The notes: generated from the sequence alone by a model not told the origin. Shown: positions 34,341 through 44,514, counted from the stretch's first letter. The stretch is DNA of 64,000 nt from Cupriavidus taiwanensis (GCF_900250115.1 NZ_LT984803.1:1240001-1304000); one strand, 5' to 3'. Translations and numbers: made by a program.

Positions 34341-35729
34341 ATGACCCTGATTGCCCTCAATGCCGACGTCCTGGTGACCATGGACGCGCAGCGCCGCGAG
34401 ATCCGCGACGGCGCGCTGGTCGCCGAGGGCCCCGCCGTGCAATGGGTCGGCCCTACCGCCGAGTTGCCGCCGCAGTACCGGCGCATGGTCGACGACGGCA
34501 GCGCGCAGGTGCTCGACATGCGCGGCCGCGTGGTCACGCCCGGGCTGGTCAACACGCACCACCACATGTACCAGAGCCTGACGCGCGCGGTGCCGGCGGC
34601 GCAGGATGCCGAGCTGTTCTCGTGGCTGACCAACCTGTACATGCTGTGGTCGCACCTGACGCCGGAAATGATCGCGGTGTCGACCAAGACCGCGATGGCT
34701 GAGCTGATGCTGTCTGGCTGCACCACCACCAGCGACCACCTCTACCTGTTCCCCAACGGTTCGCGGCTGGATGACTCGATCGCCGCGGCGCAGGAGATGG
34801 GCATGCGCTTCCATGCCGCGCGCGGCTCGATGAGCGTGGGCCGCAGCAAGGGCGGGCTGCCGCCGGACGTGGTGGTCGAAGAAGAGGCTGCGATCCTGCG
34901 CGACAGCCGGCGGCTGGTGGAGCAGTACCACGACAGCGCGCGCCACGCGATGCTGCGCGTGGTGCTGGCGCCGTGCTCGCCATTCTCGGTATCGCGCGAC
35001 CTGATGCGCGAATCGGCGGTGATGGCGCGGCACTACGGCGTGTCGCTGCATACGCACCTGGCCGAGAACGACAACGACATCGCCTATTCGCGCGAGAAAT
35101 TCGGCCTGACGCCAGCGCAGTATGCCGAGGACCTCGGCTGGGTCGGCCACGACGTGTGGCACGCGCACTGCGTCAAGCTGGACCACGAGGGCATCGCGCT
35201 GTTCGCGCGGACCGGCACCGGGGTGGCGCATTGCCCGTGCTCTAACATGCGGCTGGCATCGGGCATCGCGCCGGTGCGTGCCATGCGCGACGCCGGCGTG
35301 CCGGTGGGGTTGGGCGTGGACGGCAGCGCGTCGAACGACGGCGCGCATATGCTGGGCGAGGCGCGCCAGGCGCTGCTGCTGCAAAGGGTCGGCTACGGTC
35401 CGGCCGCGATGAGCGCGCGCGAGGCACTGGAAATCGCTACGCTGGGCGGCGCGCGCGTGCTCAACCGCGACGATATCGGCGCGCTGGCGCCGGGCATGTC
35501 GGCGGACTTCATCGCCTTCGACCTGTCGTCGGTCGGGTTTGCCGGCGCTGGCCACGACCCGGTGGCGGCCCTTGTGTTCTGCACGCCGGCCAATGTCGCG
35601 AGCAGCGTGATCAATGGCAGGGAAGTGGTGCGTGACGGCGAGCTGCTGACGGCCGACCTGCCCGCGGTACTGCTGCGCCATCGCGCGCTGGCGCGCACGC
35701 TGTTCGAGCGAGCCAGCCTCGGCGCGTGA
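34341..35729 (+). CDS. Amidohydrolase, probable 8-oxoguanine deaminase
   Basis: A 462-residue metal-dependent amidohydrolase. The first metal site is in VVTPGLVNTHHHMYQSLTRAVPAAQDAELFSWL (about residues 65-97), the later histidines are in SLHTHLAEND and DVWHAHCVKLD, and the metal aspartate is in GLGVDGSASNDGAHML. The PAAQDAELFSWL and HLYLFPNGSRLDDSI blocks match the group characterised as 8-oxoguanine deaminase rather than guanine deaminase or chlorohydrolases such as AtzB/TrzN, which are related. AAAGAGGAATT precedes the ATG. The LysR gene upstream is the likely regulator. A cytosolic role in oxidised-purine salvage is inferred. Confidence 0.8.
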   Translation: MTLIALNADVLVTMDAQRREIRDGALVAEGPAVQWVGPTAELPPQYRRMVDDGSAQVLDMRGRVVTPGLVNTHHHMYQSLTRAVPAAQDAELFSWLTNLYMLWSHLTPEMIAVSTKTAMAELMLSGCTTTSDHLYLFPNGSRLDDSIAAAQEMGMRFHAARGSMSVGRSKGGLPPDVVVEEEAAILRDSRRLVEQYHDSARHAMLRVVLAPCSPFSVSRDLMRESAVMARHYGVSLHTHLAENDNDIAYSREKFGLTPAQYAEDLGWVGHDVWHAHCVKLDHEGIALFARTGTGVAHCPCSNMRLASGIAPVRAMRDAGVPVGLGVDGSASNDGAHMLGEARQALLLQRVGYGPAAMSAREALEIATLGGARVLNRDDIGALAPGMSADFIAFDLSSVGFAGAGHDPVAALVFCTPANVASSVINGREVVRDGELLTADLPAVLLRHRALARTLFERASLGA

Positions 35730-35814
35730 CGAAGTGCCGTTGCGGCACGGGCGCTGGACTGTGCCACAACGGACCAGCGCGGCCGGGGTCGCCCAAGGCA
35801 AACGCCAAAGCAAA

Positions 35815-35842
35815 AGGCCGGAAGCATCGCTGCTTCCGGCCT
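35815..35842 (-). terminator. Intrinsic terminator of tRNA-Lys copy 2
   Basis: On the minus strand GGCCGGAAGCA pairs with TGCTTCCGGCC and is followed by TTTTGCTTTGG. The tail sequence matches that of copy 1. Confidence 0.85.
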
Positions 35843-35855
35843 TTCTTGTATTCGC

Positions 35856-35931
35856 TGGTGGGGCGTGAGTGACTCGAACACTCGACCTACGGATTAAGAG
35901 TCCGCTGCTCTACCAACTGAGCTAACGCCCC
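35856..35931 (-). tRNA. tRNA-Lys (CTT anticodon), copy 2
   Basis: Identical over all 76 bases to the copy at 33073-33148, including encoded CCA and anticodon CTT. Flanking sequence is also similar on both sides, so the entire transcription unit is duplicated. Confidence 0.97.
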
Positions 35932-35944
35932 AACGAAGAACGAG

Positions 35945-35972
35945 ATTCTAGCATGATTTCCGGCGCTGTCAA
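35945..35972 (-). promoter_or_regulatory. Promoter of tRNA-Lys copy 2
   Basis: On the minus strand a consensus TTGACA (35972-35967) and TAGAAT (35950-35945) are spaced by 16 bases, 13 bases before the tRNA. Confidence 0.85.
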
Positions 35973-36158
35973 TTGCCTGACACGATTGCCATGGCAAGGC
36001 TGCGCGAACGTGCAGGCGCGCGAAGGGCTCGGCCGACGGAACCGAACGGCGGTCGCCGTGGTCTTCCGAATGAATCCGATTGCACAGGGTTCTACCCATA
36101 CGATTTTGCCGGAGCCATGTTAGGATGTTTCTCCACTTGCATATGGAGGGCTGCACCG

Positions 36159-36422
36159 ATGGATATCAAATTCCAAGAGCAAGAGCGCTACGACATCAAT
36201 AACGAAGGCTTGTTGTTCCAGGCACTTGTCAATGGCGAGAAGGTGACTTGCGTGGTGACACGCGAAGCACTGTGGGAAGGTTTCAGCGCCGACCAGGTGT
36301 TGTCACTGGAAGAAGCATTCCGCGCCGGCCGCGAAACCATCGAACGCGCCGCCGTGGTGCTGATCGAGCAGGGCGCACCGCAGCCTATCGTCGTCAAGCG
36401 CGCCCACGTGGCGCCAATCTGA
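36159..36422 (+). CDS. DUF1488 family protein
   Basis: An 87-residue protein (MDIKFQEQERYDINNEGLLF start) with the DUF1488 layout: N-terminal strand pair, VTCVVTREALWEGF, then a helix (DQVLSLEEAFRAGRETIERAAVVLIEQG). Members are small cytoplasmic proteins of unknown role. TGGAGGG precedes the ATG at 36159; the longer frame from 35973 overlaps the tRNA promoter region. It stands alone between tRNA-Lys and a convergent SulP gene. Confidence 0.8.
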   Translation: MDIKFQEQERYDINNEGLLFQALVNGEKVTCVVTREALWEGFSADQVLSLEEAFRAGRETIERAAVVLIEQGAPQPIVVKRAHVAPI

Positions 36423-36609
36423 TGCGGATGGATGCCCCGGCCCGCCCCAGGCAAGCCGCGGGCGCCCATCTGCAATCAGGTAACAGAGCATAGGCCGTCC
36501 GGCCTTGCTTGCCAGCCGGCGCCGCCGGCCCAGGCAGTCCCCAGTTTCTTCCGCTTTTCTTTTTTTGCCGCCGTGAGCGTGGCGAAGCGCGCCTGTGCAG
36601 GCGCTCCGT

Positions 36610-38403
36610 TTACGGCCGCGCGGATGCCGCCGGCGCCGCCGTGGCGCCGGGCCGCGACGCGCATTCCTCGAAGATGCGCACCGTGCAGCGGGCGCAGACT
36701 TCCGGCGACAGCTGACCGATGATGGTGTGCAGCGCCTGCCGCTTGGTCGGAAACACATGGTCGGCGCCGAGCTTGTCGGTAAAGCCGGTCTGGGCCCAGG
36801 TCTGCAGTACCTGCGTGCGGGGACGGTGGAAGTACAGGTCGCCGCCGAGCGCGCGGCGCTCGCTCAGTTCGTATTCCCACATTTCCGCGCCGGCGAGGTC
36901 GATGAAATTCATGCTCTTGGTCATCGCCAGCAGGTGGGTCTGGCCGGCATTGACGGTGCGCAGCCAGTGCAGGCGGTCGGTCACGTATTGCACCGCGCCG
37001 AAGTAGATCGCACCCTCCATGCGCAGCAGCTTGAGCTGTGGGCATTCCGGCTGCGGCCGGCGCAGCTCGTCCAGCGGCGTGAAGCGCCGGCCGGGGTCGT
37101 CGGCATCCGGCACCAGGCTGCGCACGGCGGGCCGCGAGGTGCGGTACAGGTAGGCCACCAGCGACAGCACGGTGCCGAGCAGCACTGCCATTTCGAGCCG
37201 GATCACCAGCGTGGCGGCAAAGGTGCCGATGGCGATCGCGAACTCGGTACGGCTGAGCGTGAAGATGCGGCGCAGCCGCGCGATGTCGAGCAGGCCCCAC
37301 GCCACCAGCAGCAGCATCGCCGCGATCGCCGCCATCGGGATCTGCGCCAGCAGCGGCGCGCTGACCGCGACCAGCGCCACCAGCCACAGCGCCGAGAACA
37401 CGCTCGCCAGCGGCGTGCGCGCGCCGGCCTCGAAATTGGGCACCGAACGGTTGAGCGAGCCGCAGGAGATATAGCCGGAGAAGAAGCCCCCCGCGATATT
37501 CGACAGGCCCTGGCCGATGAATTCGCGGTTGGCGTCGATATGCTGGCCCGAGCGCAGCGCCACCGCCTTGGCGATCGAGATCGACTGGCCCAGCGCGACG
37601 ATGGTCAGCGCCGCGGCGATGCCGAGCAGGTCGGGCAGCTTGCGCCAGTCGACCTCCGGCACCTGGAAGTGGGGCAGCGCCGACGGAATCGGCCCGACCA
37701 CGTTGACGTGGTGGCCGCCGGCCTGGTTCAGCAGCAGCGCCACGCCATAGCCGGCGAGCAGGCCCAGCAGCAAGAACGGCAGGCGCCGCCACAGCCGCTT
37801 GCACAAGAGCGTCACCGCCAGCGTGACCGCGCCGACCATGGTCGCGTCCCAGTTGATGGCCTCGGCATGCTCGAACAGGTGGCGCAGCACGCCGAAGGCG
37901 CTGGTGCCGGTCGGCACCGACAGGCCGAACAGATCCTTCAGCGCATACAGGCCGATCAGCGTCGCCGCGCCGCAGGTAAAGCCGAGCAGCACCGACGGCG
38001 AAATAAAGTTGGCCAGCGAGCCCAGCCGCAGCGTGCCCACCGCCAGCTGCATCACGCCCACCACGATGGTCACCGCCAGCGCCAGGCCGATATAAGCCGG
38101 GCTGCCCGCGAACGCGAGCGGGCTCAGCATCGCGAACAGCGCCAGCGAGTTGGCGTTGGTCGGCCCCGACATGACGTGCCAGCTGGAACCGAACAGCGCC
38201 GCCACGATGCACGGCACCACCGCGCTGTAGATGCCGTACTGCGGCGGCAGGCCGGCCAGCGTGGCGAACGCCACCCCCTGCGGCAATACCAGCACGGCGC
38301 CGAGCAGCCCCGCCACCAGGTCGGCGCGCAGCGTGGTCGGGCCGACGCGCTGGCTCCATGGGAACAGGCGTGGCAGCAGCGATGCGGTGGTCGGCGCGGG
38401 CAT
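36610..38403 (-). CDS. SulP-family anion transporter with STAS domain
   Basis: A 597-residue inner-membrane transporter. About 12-14 hydrophobic helices span residues 25-440, with the SulP signature LVLPQGVAFATLAGLPPQYGIYSAVVPCIVAALFGSS near residues 40-76. A cytoplasmic STAS domain follows at roughly 465-560 (LKLLRMEGAIYFGAVQYV, MNFIDLAGAEMW). The C-terminus ends with an extra cysteine-bearing segment (CARCTVRIFEECAS). It could carry sulfate, bicarbonate or dicarboxylate; sequence alone does not decide. The ATG at 38403 is preferred over the TTG two codons upstream, although its ribosome-binding site is weak. The MarR gene lies just upstream. Confidence 0.9.
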   Translation of the reverse strand: MPAPTTASLLPRLFPWSQRVGPTTLRADLVAGLLGAVLVLPQGVAFATLAGLPPQYGIYSAVVPCIVAALFGSSWHVMSGPTNANSLALFAMLSPLAFAGSPAYIGLALAVTIVVGVMQLAVGTLRLGSLANFISPSVLLGFTCGAATLIGLYALKDLFGLSVPTGTSAFGVLRHLFEHAEAINWDATMVGAVTLAVTLLCKRLWRRLPFLLLGLLAGYGVALLLNQAGGHHVNVVGPIPSALPHFQVPEVDWRKLPDLLGIAAALTIVALGQSISIAKAVALRSGQHIDANREFIGQGLSNIAGGFFSGYISCGSLNRSVPNFEAGARTPLASVFSALWLVALVAVSAPLLAQIPMAAIAAMLLLVAWGLLDIARLRRIFTLSRTEFAIAIGTFAATLVIRLEMAVLLGTVLSLVAYLYRTSRPAVRSLVPDADDPGRRFTPLDELRRPQPECPQLKLLRMEGAIYFGAVQYVTDRLHWLRTVNAGQTHLLAMTKSMNFIDLAGAEMWEYELSERRALGGDLYFHRPRTQVLQTWAQTGFTDKLGADHVFPTKRQALHTIIGQLSPEVCARCTVRIFEECASRPGATAAPAASARP

Positions 38404-38422
38404 TGGCAAGGAATGGGGCGGG

Positions 38423-38941
38423 CTAGCCGGCTGCGCCGCCGCGTCCGGACGGCGGCAAGGCAGCGGCGGCTGGCGCGGTGGATTGAGGTGCGGCCGGCTG
38501 CGGGCCCAGGCTGGCCAGCATGGCGTCGAGCGCGCGGTAGACCTCGGCCAGACGCTCGGCCCCGAGCTGCTGAGCGAGCTGCTGGTAGCGGGCGTCGATC
38601 AGCGGCTCCATCCCGGCGATGACATCGTGCGCGGCGGCGGTCAGGCTGACCAACTGGCGGCGCTGGTCGGTGGCCGAGCGCGTGCGTGCCACCAGCCCGG
38701 CGTCTTCCATGCCGGCCAGCATGCGCGTCAGGCTCGGGCTCAGGATCAGGCAGGCCTCGGCAAGCTGGTTGGGCTCCATCGGCCCGCGCTCGTTGAGCGT
38801 GCGCAGCACGCGCCATTGCTGCTCGGTCACGCCGAACTGCCGCAGGATCGGCCGGAAGCCGGCCAGCAACGCTTCGCGCGCTTGCAGCAGCAGGTGAGGG
38901 AGATTGCGATGGCGAAACATGGCCTGGCCGGAAGGGCTCAT
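38423..38941 (-). CDS. MarR-family regulator, HpaR-like
   Basis: A 172-residue MarR regulator. HRNLPHLLLQAREALLAGFRPILRQFGVTEQQWRVLRTLNERG and SPSLTRMLAGMEDAGLVARTRSATDQRRQLVSLT follow the HpaR (homoprotocatechuate operon repressor) pattern. The tail is a proline/alanine-rich disordered stretch. No aromatic-degradation genes are adjacent; the neighbour in the same direction is SulP, 19 bases on, so they likely share an mRNA. The start may be 38941 or the ATG at 38920; neither has a strong ribosome-binding site. Confidence 0.8.
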   Translation of the reverse strand: MSPSGQAMFRHRNLPHLLLQAREALLAGFRPILRQFGVTEQQWRVLRTLNERGPMEPNQLAEACLILSPSLTRMLAGMEDAGLVARTRSATDQRRQLVSLTAAAHDVIAGMEPLIDARYQQLAQQLGAERLAEVYRALDAMLASLGPQPAAPQSTAPAAAALPPSGRGGAAG

Positions 38942-39050
38942 GCCCGCAGTGTAGCGGGCACGGCAGCGCGCGGCGAGCGGGGCTTGCCCGGGCTTGCCTG
39001 AACCCGCGCCACGCGCCAGCGCGGCCGGCGCGCGCGCAGGGCGGCGCGGC

Positions 39051-39881
39051 TCAGCCGCAATGCAGGGTCGCCACCACCGGCGTGTGGTCGGACGGCTGTT
39101 CCCACGTGCGCGGCACCCGGTCGATCACGCAGGCGGTGCACTGCCCGGCCAGCGTCGGCGACAGCAGGATATGGTCGATGCGCAGCCCGGCATTGCGCCG
39201 GAACGCCAGCATGCGGTAATCCCACCACGAGAATGCCTTGTCCGGCTGCTCGAACTTGCGGAACGCATCGGCCAGGCCCAGTTCGAGCAGCGCGGCAAAG
39301 GCGGCGCGCTCCGGCGGCGAGACCAGGTTCTGGCCCTCCCACTTGGCCGGGTCGTGCACGTCGCGGTCCTCCGGCGCGATATTGAAGTCGCCCAGCAGCG
39401 CCAGCCGCGGGTGGCGCGCCATTTCGTCGCGCAGCCACGCGGTCATCGCGTCGAGCCATTGCAGCTTGTAGGCGAACTTGTCCGAGTCGGGCGCCTGCCC
39501 GTTGGGGAAATAGGCGCAGACCAGGCGCAGGTCGCCATAGGTGGCGGCGATCACGCGTTGCTGCGCGTCCTCGAAGCCGGGGATGTTGCGCACCACGTCG
39601 ACGGGACCCGGCATGCTCGCGTCGCGCGCCAGGATGGCGACGCCGTTGTAGGTCTTCTGGCCGGTGTAGACGCTGTGGAAACCGGCGTTCTCCAGTTCGG
39701 CCAGCGGGTACTTGTCGTCGGGCAGCTTCAGTTCCTGCAGGCACAGCGCGTCGATCGGCGCGCCGGCCTGGTCCTGTTCGGCCAGCCATTGCAGCACCTG
39801 CGGCAGGCGTACCTTGAGCGAATTGACGTTCCAGCTGGCGATGCGCAGCGGGCCCTGGCCCGGCAGTCCCAGCGCGCTCAT
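39051..39881 (-). CDS. xthA: Exodeoxyribonuclease III
   Basis: A 276-residue AP endonuclease/3'-exonuclease of the EEP fold for base-excision repair. Metal and catalytic motifs are seen in [25 protein letters not shown] (metal-binding Glu), [15 protein letters not shown] and the C-terminal [10 protein letters not shown] (catalytic His). Its ATG overlaps the stop of prlC as ATGA, so the two are translationally coupled. This pairing of a DNA-repair enzyme with a peptidase appears to be only genomic. Confidence 0.95.
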   Translation of the reverse strand: MSALGLPGQGPLRIASWNVNSLKVRLPQVLQWLAEQDQAGAPIDALCLQELKLPDDKYPLAELENAGFHSVYTGQKTYNGVAILARDASMPGPVDVVRNIPGFEDAQQRVIAATYGDLRLVCAYFPNGQAPDSDKFAYKLQWLDAMTAWLRDEMARHPRLALLGDFNIAPEDRDVHDPAKWEGQNLVSPPERAAFAALLELGLADAFRKFEQPDKAFSWWDYRMLAFRRNAGLRIDHILLSPTLAGQCTACVIDRVPRTWEQPSDHTPVVATLHCG

Positions 39882-41962
39882 GCCGCCATCCCGCCGTGGC
39901 GCAGCAGCGCGTCGATCTGCGGCGCGCGGCCGCGGAACGCCACGAACGAGTCCATCGCGGGGCGGCTGCCGCCCACCGACAGGATCTCGCGCTGGTAGCG
40001 CGCGCCGGTTTCGCTGTCGAGCACCGTGCCGGACAGCTGCGCGGCCTCTTCGAACGCCGCGTAGACATCGGCCGACAGCACTTCGGCCCACTTGTAGCTG
40101 TAATAGCCCGCGGCATAGCCGCCGGCGAAGATATGGCTGAAGGTATTCGGCCAGCGCGACAGCGGATGCTGCGGCACCACGTGGACGCGGTCGTTGATCT
40201 GGCGCGACAGCTCCAGCACCGAGGTGGCGCCCGCGGGGTCGAAGTCGGTATGCAGGTGCATGTCGAACGACGAGAACACGATCTGGCGCAGCGTCATCAT
40301 GCCGTTCTGGAAGTTCTTTGCCGCCAGCATGCGGTCGAACAGCGCGCGCGGCAGCGGCGCGCCGGTGTCGACGTGCTGCGTCATGCCGGTCAGCACTTCG
40401 TACTCCCAGCAGAAGTTCTCCATGAACTGCGACGGCAGCTCCACCGCGTCCCACTCCACGCCGTTGATGCCCGACACGCCCAGCTCGCCCACCTGCGTCA
40501 GCATGTGGTGCAGGCCGTGGCCGAACTCGTGGAACAGGGTGATGACCTCATCGTGCGTGAACAGCGCGGGCTTGTCGCCGACCGGTGCCGAGAAATTGCA
40601 GGTGAGGTAGGCCACCGGGGTCTGCACGCCGCCGTGCTCGAGCACCTTGCGGCCGCGCGCGTCGTCCATCCACGCGCCGCCGCGCTTGCCTTCGCGCGCG
40701 TACAGGTCGATGTAGAACTGCGCCAGCAGCGTGCCGTCGGCGGTGCTGACGCGGAAGAAGCGCGCGTCCGGGTGCCAGGTCTGCGCCTGCTCGGGCTCGA
40801 TGCGCACCGAAAACAGCTTCTGCACCACGCCGAACAGGCCCTCGAGCACCTTGGCTTCCGGGAAATACTGCTTGACCTCGTGTTCGGAGAACGCATAGCG
40901 CTGCTGGCGCAGCTTCTCCGAGGCATAGGCCACGTCCCACGGCGCCAGTTCCGGCAGGCCCAGCTCGGCCGCGGCAAAGGCCTTCAGCTCGGTCCAGTCC
41001 TGCTCGGCGTAGGGACGCGCCTTGACCGCCAGTTCGTCGAGGAACTTGAGTACCTCGGCGGGCGACTCGGCCATCTTCGGCACCAGCGAGACTTCGCCAT
41101 AGCACTGGTAGCCCAGCATCTGCGCCTCTTCGCGGCGCAGCGCCAGCTGCTCGCGCATATTGGCGGTGTTGTCCCAGTCGGCCTGGCCCTGGCCGTGCTG
41201 CGGCCCGAGCTCGGACGCGCGCGTGACGTTGGCCTCGTACAGGGTCTGGCGCAGCCCGCGGTCGTCGGCGTATTGCAGCACCGGGAAATAGGAGGGGAAG
41301 TGCAGCGTGAACTTCCAGCCGGCCTTGCCATCCTTCTGCGCGGCATGGCGGGCGGCTTCACGGGCATCGTCGGGCAGGCCGGCCAGGCGCGCCTCGTCCT
41401 CGACGATCAGCGCGTAGGCGTTGGTCGCGTCCAGCACGTGGTCGGAGAAGGCCTTGGACAGCTGGGCCTGCTGCTCCTGGATCTCGGCAAAGCGCGGCTT
41501 CTTGTCCTCGGGCAGTTCGGCGCCGCCCAGGCGGAAGCCGCGCAGCTCGTTCTCGATCAGCTGGTGGCGCGCCGCGCTCATGCCGGCGAACTCGGGGCTG
41601 GCCGCCAGCGCCTTGTACTTGTCGTACAGCGCCAGGCTCTGGCCCAGCGAAGACCAGAACTCGGTGATGCGCGGCAGGTTCTCGGCATGCGCCTGGCGCA
41701 GCTCGGGCGTGTCGGCGACGGCGCTGAGGTGGCTGACCACGCCCCAGGCGCGGCCCAGCGGCTCGGTGGCAGCTTCCAGCGCCTGCACGGCGTTGGCCCA
41801 GTCGGCGGGCGTGGCGGGATCCTCGGCGCGGGCGACCGCCTGTTGCGCGCGCTCCAGCAGCACGTCGAGCGCGGGGCTGATGTGCTCGGGCCGGATCTCG
41901 GCAAAGCGGGGCAGGTCGGAAAAGTCCAGCAGCGGGTTGGTGGCGTTGGCGGCGTGGTCCAT
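39878..41962 (-). CDS. prlC: Oligopeptidase A (M3 family)
   Basis: A 694-residue cytosolic zinc metallopeptidase that degrades short peptides. The HExxH zinc motif is in [14 protein letters not shown] near residue 480, with the downstream zinc glutamate in the [10 protein letters not shown] region. N-terminal [24 protein letters not shown] and C-terminal [26 protein letters not shown] are typical of PrlC/OpdA. It lies between folD and xthA on the same strand. Only about 130 bases separate it from folD. Confidence 0.95.
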   Translation of the reverse strand: MDHAANATNPLLDFSDLPRFAEIRPEHISPALDVLLERAQQAVARAEDPATPADWANAVQALEAATEPLGRAWGVVSHLSAVADTPELRQAHAENLPRITEFWSSLGQSLALYDKYKALAASPEFAGMSAARHQLIENELRGFRLGGAELPEDKKPRFAEIQEQQAQLSKAFSDHVLDATNAYALIVEDEARLAGLPDDAREAARHAAQKDGKAGWKFTLHFPSYFPVLQYADDRGLRQTLYEANVTRASELGPQHGQGQADWDNTANMREQLALRREEAQMLGYQCYGEVSLVPKMAESPAEVLKFLDELAVKARPYAEQDWTELKAFAAAELGLPELAPWDVAYASEKLRQQRYAFSEHEVKQYFPEAKVLEGLFGVVQKLFSVRIEPEQAQTWHPDARFFRVSTADGTLLAQFYIDLYAREGKRGGAWMDDARGRKVLEHGGVQTPVAYLTCNFSAPVGDKPALFTHDEVITLFHEFGHGLHHMLTQVGELGVSGINGVEWDAVELPSQFMENFCWEYEVLTGMTQHVDTGAPLPRALFDRMLAAKNFQNGMMTLRQIVFSSFDMHLHTDFDPAGATSVLELSRQINDRVHVVPQHPLSRWPNTFSHIFAGGYAAGYYSYKWAEVLSADVYAAFEEAAQLSGTVLDSETGARYQREILSVGGSRPAMDSFVAFRGRAPQIDALLRHGGMAA

Positions 41963-42089
41963 GGCGTGTTCTCGGTTGGCTGCTCGGTTGGCTGGTCTTG
42001 GTCAGGCAATATTCCCGCAGATGGGGCCGGGGCGGCGGATTTTCCAGTGCCCCGGGTGGCGCATCCTGCGCCGCCGGCAAGGCGCGGGC

Positions 42090-42941
42090 TCAGCCCGCGG
42101 CGCGCTCGGCGGCCTCCAGCGTATTGATCAGCAGCATGGTGATGGTCATCGGCCCCACGCCGCCCGGCACCGGCGTGATGTAGCCGGCAACTTCGCGCAC
42201 GCCGGCGAAGTCGACATCGCCGCACAGCTTGCCGTGGTCATCGCGGTTCATGCCGACATCGATCACCACCGCGCCGGGCTTGACCATGTCGGCGGTGATC
42301 AGGTTGCGCTTGCCGACCGCGGCCACCACCACGTCGGCGTCGCGGGTGTGGGCGCCGATATCGCGGGTCTTGCTGTTGCAGATGGTGACGGTGGCGCCGG
42401 CCTGCAGCAGCAGCATCGCCATCGGCTTGCCGACGATGTTGGAGGCGCCGACCACCACGGCACGCGCGCCGCGCAGCGGGTACTGGATCGATTCCAGCAT
42501 CTTCATGCAGCCGTAAGGCGTGCACGGGCGGAACAGCGGGGCGCCGGTCATCAGCGCGCCGGCGTTGGCGACGTGGAAGCCGTCGACGTCCTTTTCCGGT
42601 GCGATCGCTTCCAGCACCTTGTGGCTGTCGATGTGCCTGGGCAGCGGCAACTGCACCAGGATGCCGTGGATGCGGGGATCGCGGTTGAGGGCGTCGATGC
42701 GGGCCAGCAGGTCGGCCTCGGACAGGTCGGCCGGATAGCGGTCCAGCGACGAATGGAAGCCGTTGTCCTCGCACGCCTTGACCTTGTTGCGCACGTAGAC
42801 CTGGCTGGCCGGGTCTTCGCCCACCAGCACCACGGCCAGGCCGGGCTGGTGGCCGCGCTCGGTCAGGCGGGCGGCGCGCTGGGCGGCTTCGGAGCGGATT
42901 TGCTTGGCAAGGGCGTTGCCGTCGATCAGTTGGGCAGGCAT
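42090..42941 (-). CDS. folD: Methylenetetrahydrofolate dehydrogenase/cyclohydrolase
   Basis: A 283-residue bifunctional one-carbon enzyme (NADP-dependent dehydrogenase and cyclohydrolase). The signature [14 protein letters not shown] contains the catalytic lysine; [13 protein letters not shown], the [12 protein letters not shown] pocket, [18 protein letters not shown] for NADP and the C-terminal [22 protein letters not shown] are all present. It leads a minus-strand group folD-prlC-xthA. Confidence 0.96.
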   Translation of the reverse strand: MPAQLIDGNALAKQIRSEAAQRAARLTERGHQPGLAVVLVGEDPASQVYVRNKVKACEDNGFHSSLDRYPADLSEADLLARIDALNRDPRIHGILVQLPLPRHIDSHKVLEAIAPEKDVDGFHVANAGALMTGAPLFRPCTPYGCMKMLESIQYPLRGARAVVVGASNIVGKPMAMLLLQAGATVTICNSKTRDIGAHTRDADVVVAAVGKRNLITADMVKPGAVVIDVGMNRDDHGKLCGDVDFAGVREVAGYITPVPGGVGPMTITMLLINTLEAAERAAG

Positions 42942-43098
42942 GGAGGCAGGGCGGGATGATGGCGAGAAGGTGGCGGCGCCGGCCCGCGCTGGCGCGCGGC
43001 AGGGCCAAAGGCGGAATTATAAGGGTTGCGCGAGGCGTGTCGCACGGAGCTTGACCGCCGGCAGCCCTCGCGCCCCCGGCCACTGGTAGCATCGGCAC

Positions 43099-43779
43099 AT
43101 GCCTACCGCGCTCGCCTCGACCTGGTCCACTCCGCTGCTGGTGCTGCTGTCCGTATCCGCGCTGCTATGGGCGCTGACGCGCCGGCCCTGGCGGCTGTTG
43201 CGCCGCGATGCCCTGCAGAACGCCTGGCTCGGCGCGATGCTGCTGGTGGCGCTGCTGTGGACGGTGCGCGCGACGCTGGCCGGCGGCATGGTGATCCAGC
43301 TGCTCGGCGCCACGCTGATGGTGACGCTGTTCGGGCTGCCGCTGGCGCTGCTGTCGCTGTTTGCCGCGGACGTGGTCTCGCTGCTGGGGCTGGAGTACCT
43401 GGCCGGGCACGGCTGGAGCCAGTTCGACTGGGCCGCGCTATGGGTGCGCTATGTCTGGCTGGCGCTGCTGCCGGCGCTGCTCTCGGCGGGCCTGCAGGCG
43501 GCGATGCGGCGCCTGCTGCCGCGCCACCCGTTCATCTTTATCCTGGGGCACGGCTATTTCACCGCGGGGCTGGCCGCGCTCGGGGCGGGCGCGGCGCAAG
43601 CGGGGTGGCGCTACCTGACGGTGCCGGGGCAGTCCCTGAGCCTTGCGGATGCGCTGCTCGGGGCCGTCATCCTGGCCTTTGGCGAGGCCTTTCTCACCGG
43701 CATGCTGGTCGCGGTCTTTGTGGTCTATCGGCCACAATGGGTGGTGACATTCCGCGACGAGGATTACCTCGGGCGTTGA
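43099..43779 (+). CDS. CbiM-like integral membrane protein, stand-alone
   Basis: A 226-residue membrane protein with about six helices. Its layout (GGMVIQLLGATLMVTLFGLPLALLSLFAADVVSLLGLEYL, then LGHGYFTAGLAALGAGAAQAG and a long helix rich in small residues) resembles the CbiM S-component/permease family of cobalt or nickel energy-coupling factor transporters. No ATPase, T-component or cobalamin gene is near, and the N-terminal metal-binding MHIMEG motif of true CbiM is absent (it begins MPTALASTW). A metal-uptake role is therefore uncertain. Confidence 0.6.
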   Translation: MPTALASTWSTPLLVLLSVSALLWALTRRPWRLLRRDALQNAWLGAMLLVALLWTVRATLAGGMVIQLLGATLMVTLFGLPLALLSLFAADVVSLLGLEYLAGHGWSQFDWAALWVRYVWLALLPALLSAGLQAAMRRLLPRHPFIFILGHGYFTAGLAALGAGAAQAGWRYLTVPGQSLSLADALLGAVILAFGEAFLTGMLVAVFVVYRPQWVVTFRDEDYLGR

Positions 43780-43881
43780 GCGGTGTGTAGCCGGGCGTGG
43801 GGACGGGCTTGCGGACGGGGCGGGGCGAGTCGCAGGTGCGGCCCAGGGCCGCACCGGACCGGATAGGCAGGCGCGGGCCGC

Positions 43882-44514
43882 TCAGCTGTTGCGCGACAGC
43901 GCCAGGCGCAGCAGGTCGGCGACGGTGTTGACGTTGAGCTTTTCCATGATGTTGGCGCGGTGCGCCTCCACGGTCTTGATGGAAATGCCCAGGTCGTCGG
44001 CGATCTGCTTGTTCAGGCGGCCGGCCACGATGCGCTCGAGCACCTGCTGTTCGCGCGTGGTCAGCTTGCCCAGCAGGTCCTTGGCGGCGCGTTGCTCGCG
44101 CGCGGTGGAGTGGTCGGTGCGGGCCTTCTGCAGCATGCGCTCGACCAGCGCGCGCAGCTCGGACTCGTCGAAGGGCTTCTCGATAAAGTCGATCGCGCCG
44201 CGCTTCATGGTCGACACCGCCATCGGCACGTCGCCGTGGCCAGTGATGAAGACGATGGGGATGTCGATCTGCTCGGCGATCATGCGCTCCTGCAGTTCGG
44301 GCCCGCTCATGCCGGGCATGCGCACGTCCAGGATCAGGCAGGACACCTGGCTGGCATCATAGGCGGCGAGGAACTGCTCGGCGCTGGTGAAGCTGCGCAC
44401 CTGATAGCCATTGCCCTCCAGCAGCCAGGTCAGCGAGTCGCGCATGGCCTCATCGTCGTCGACGATGAACACGGTCTCGCCGCGGTGGGGCGTGGGGTTT
44501 GGCGTTGCGGTCAT
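43882..44514 (-). CDS. FixJ-type two-component response regulator
   Basis: A 210-residue regulator. The receiver domain (about 14-128) has FIVDDDEAMRDSL with the acidic pair, phospho-acceptor Asp63 in LILDVRMPGMSG, and the IEKPF lysine. A LuxR helix-turn-helix follows (about 145-205: LTTREQQVLERIVAGRLNKQIADDLGISIKTVEAHRANIMEKL). It lies 158 bases after the sensor kinase gene on the same strand, so the two form a cognate pair. The target may include the divergent pdh operon, but this is inference. Confidence 0.92.
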   Translation of the reverse strand: MTATPNPTPHRGETVFIVDDDEAMRDSLTWLLEGNGYQVRSFTSAEQFLAAYDASQVSCLILDVRMPGMSGPELQERMIAEQIDIPIVFITGHGDVPMAVSTMKRGAIDFIEKPFDESELRALVERMLQKARTDHSTAREQRAAKDLLGKLTTREQQVLERIVAGRLNKQIADDLGISIKTVEAHRANIMEKLNVNTVADLLRLALSRNS

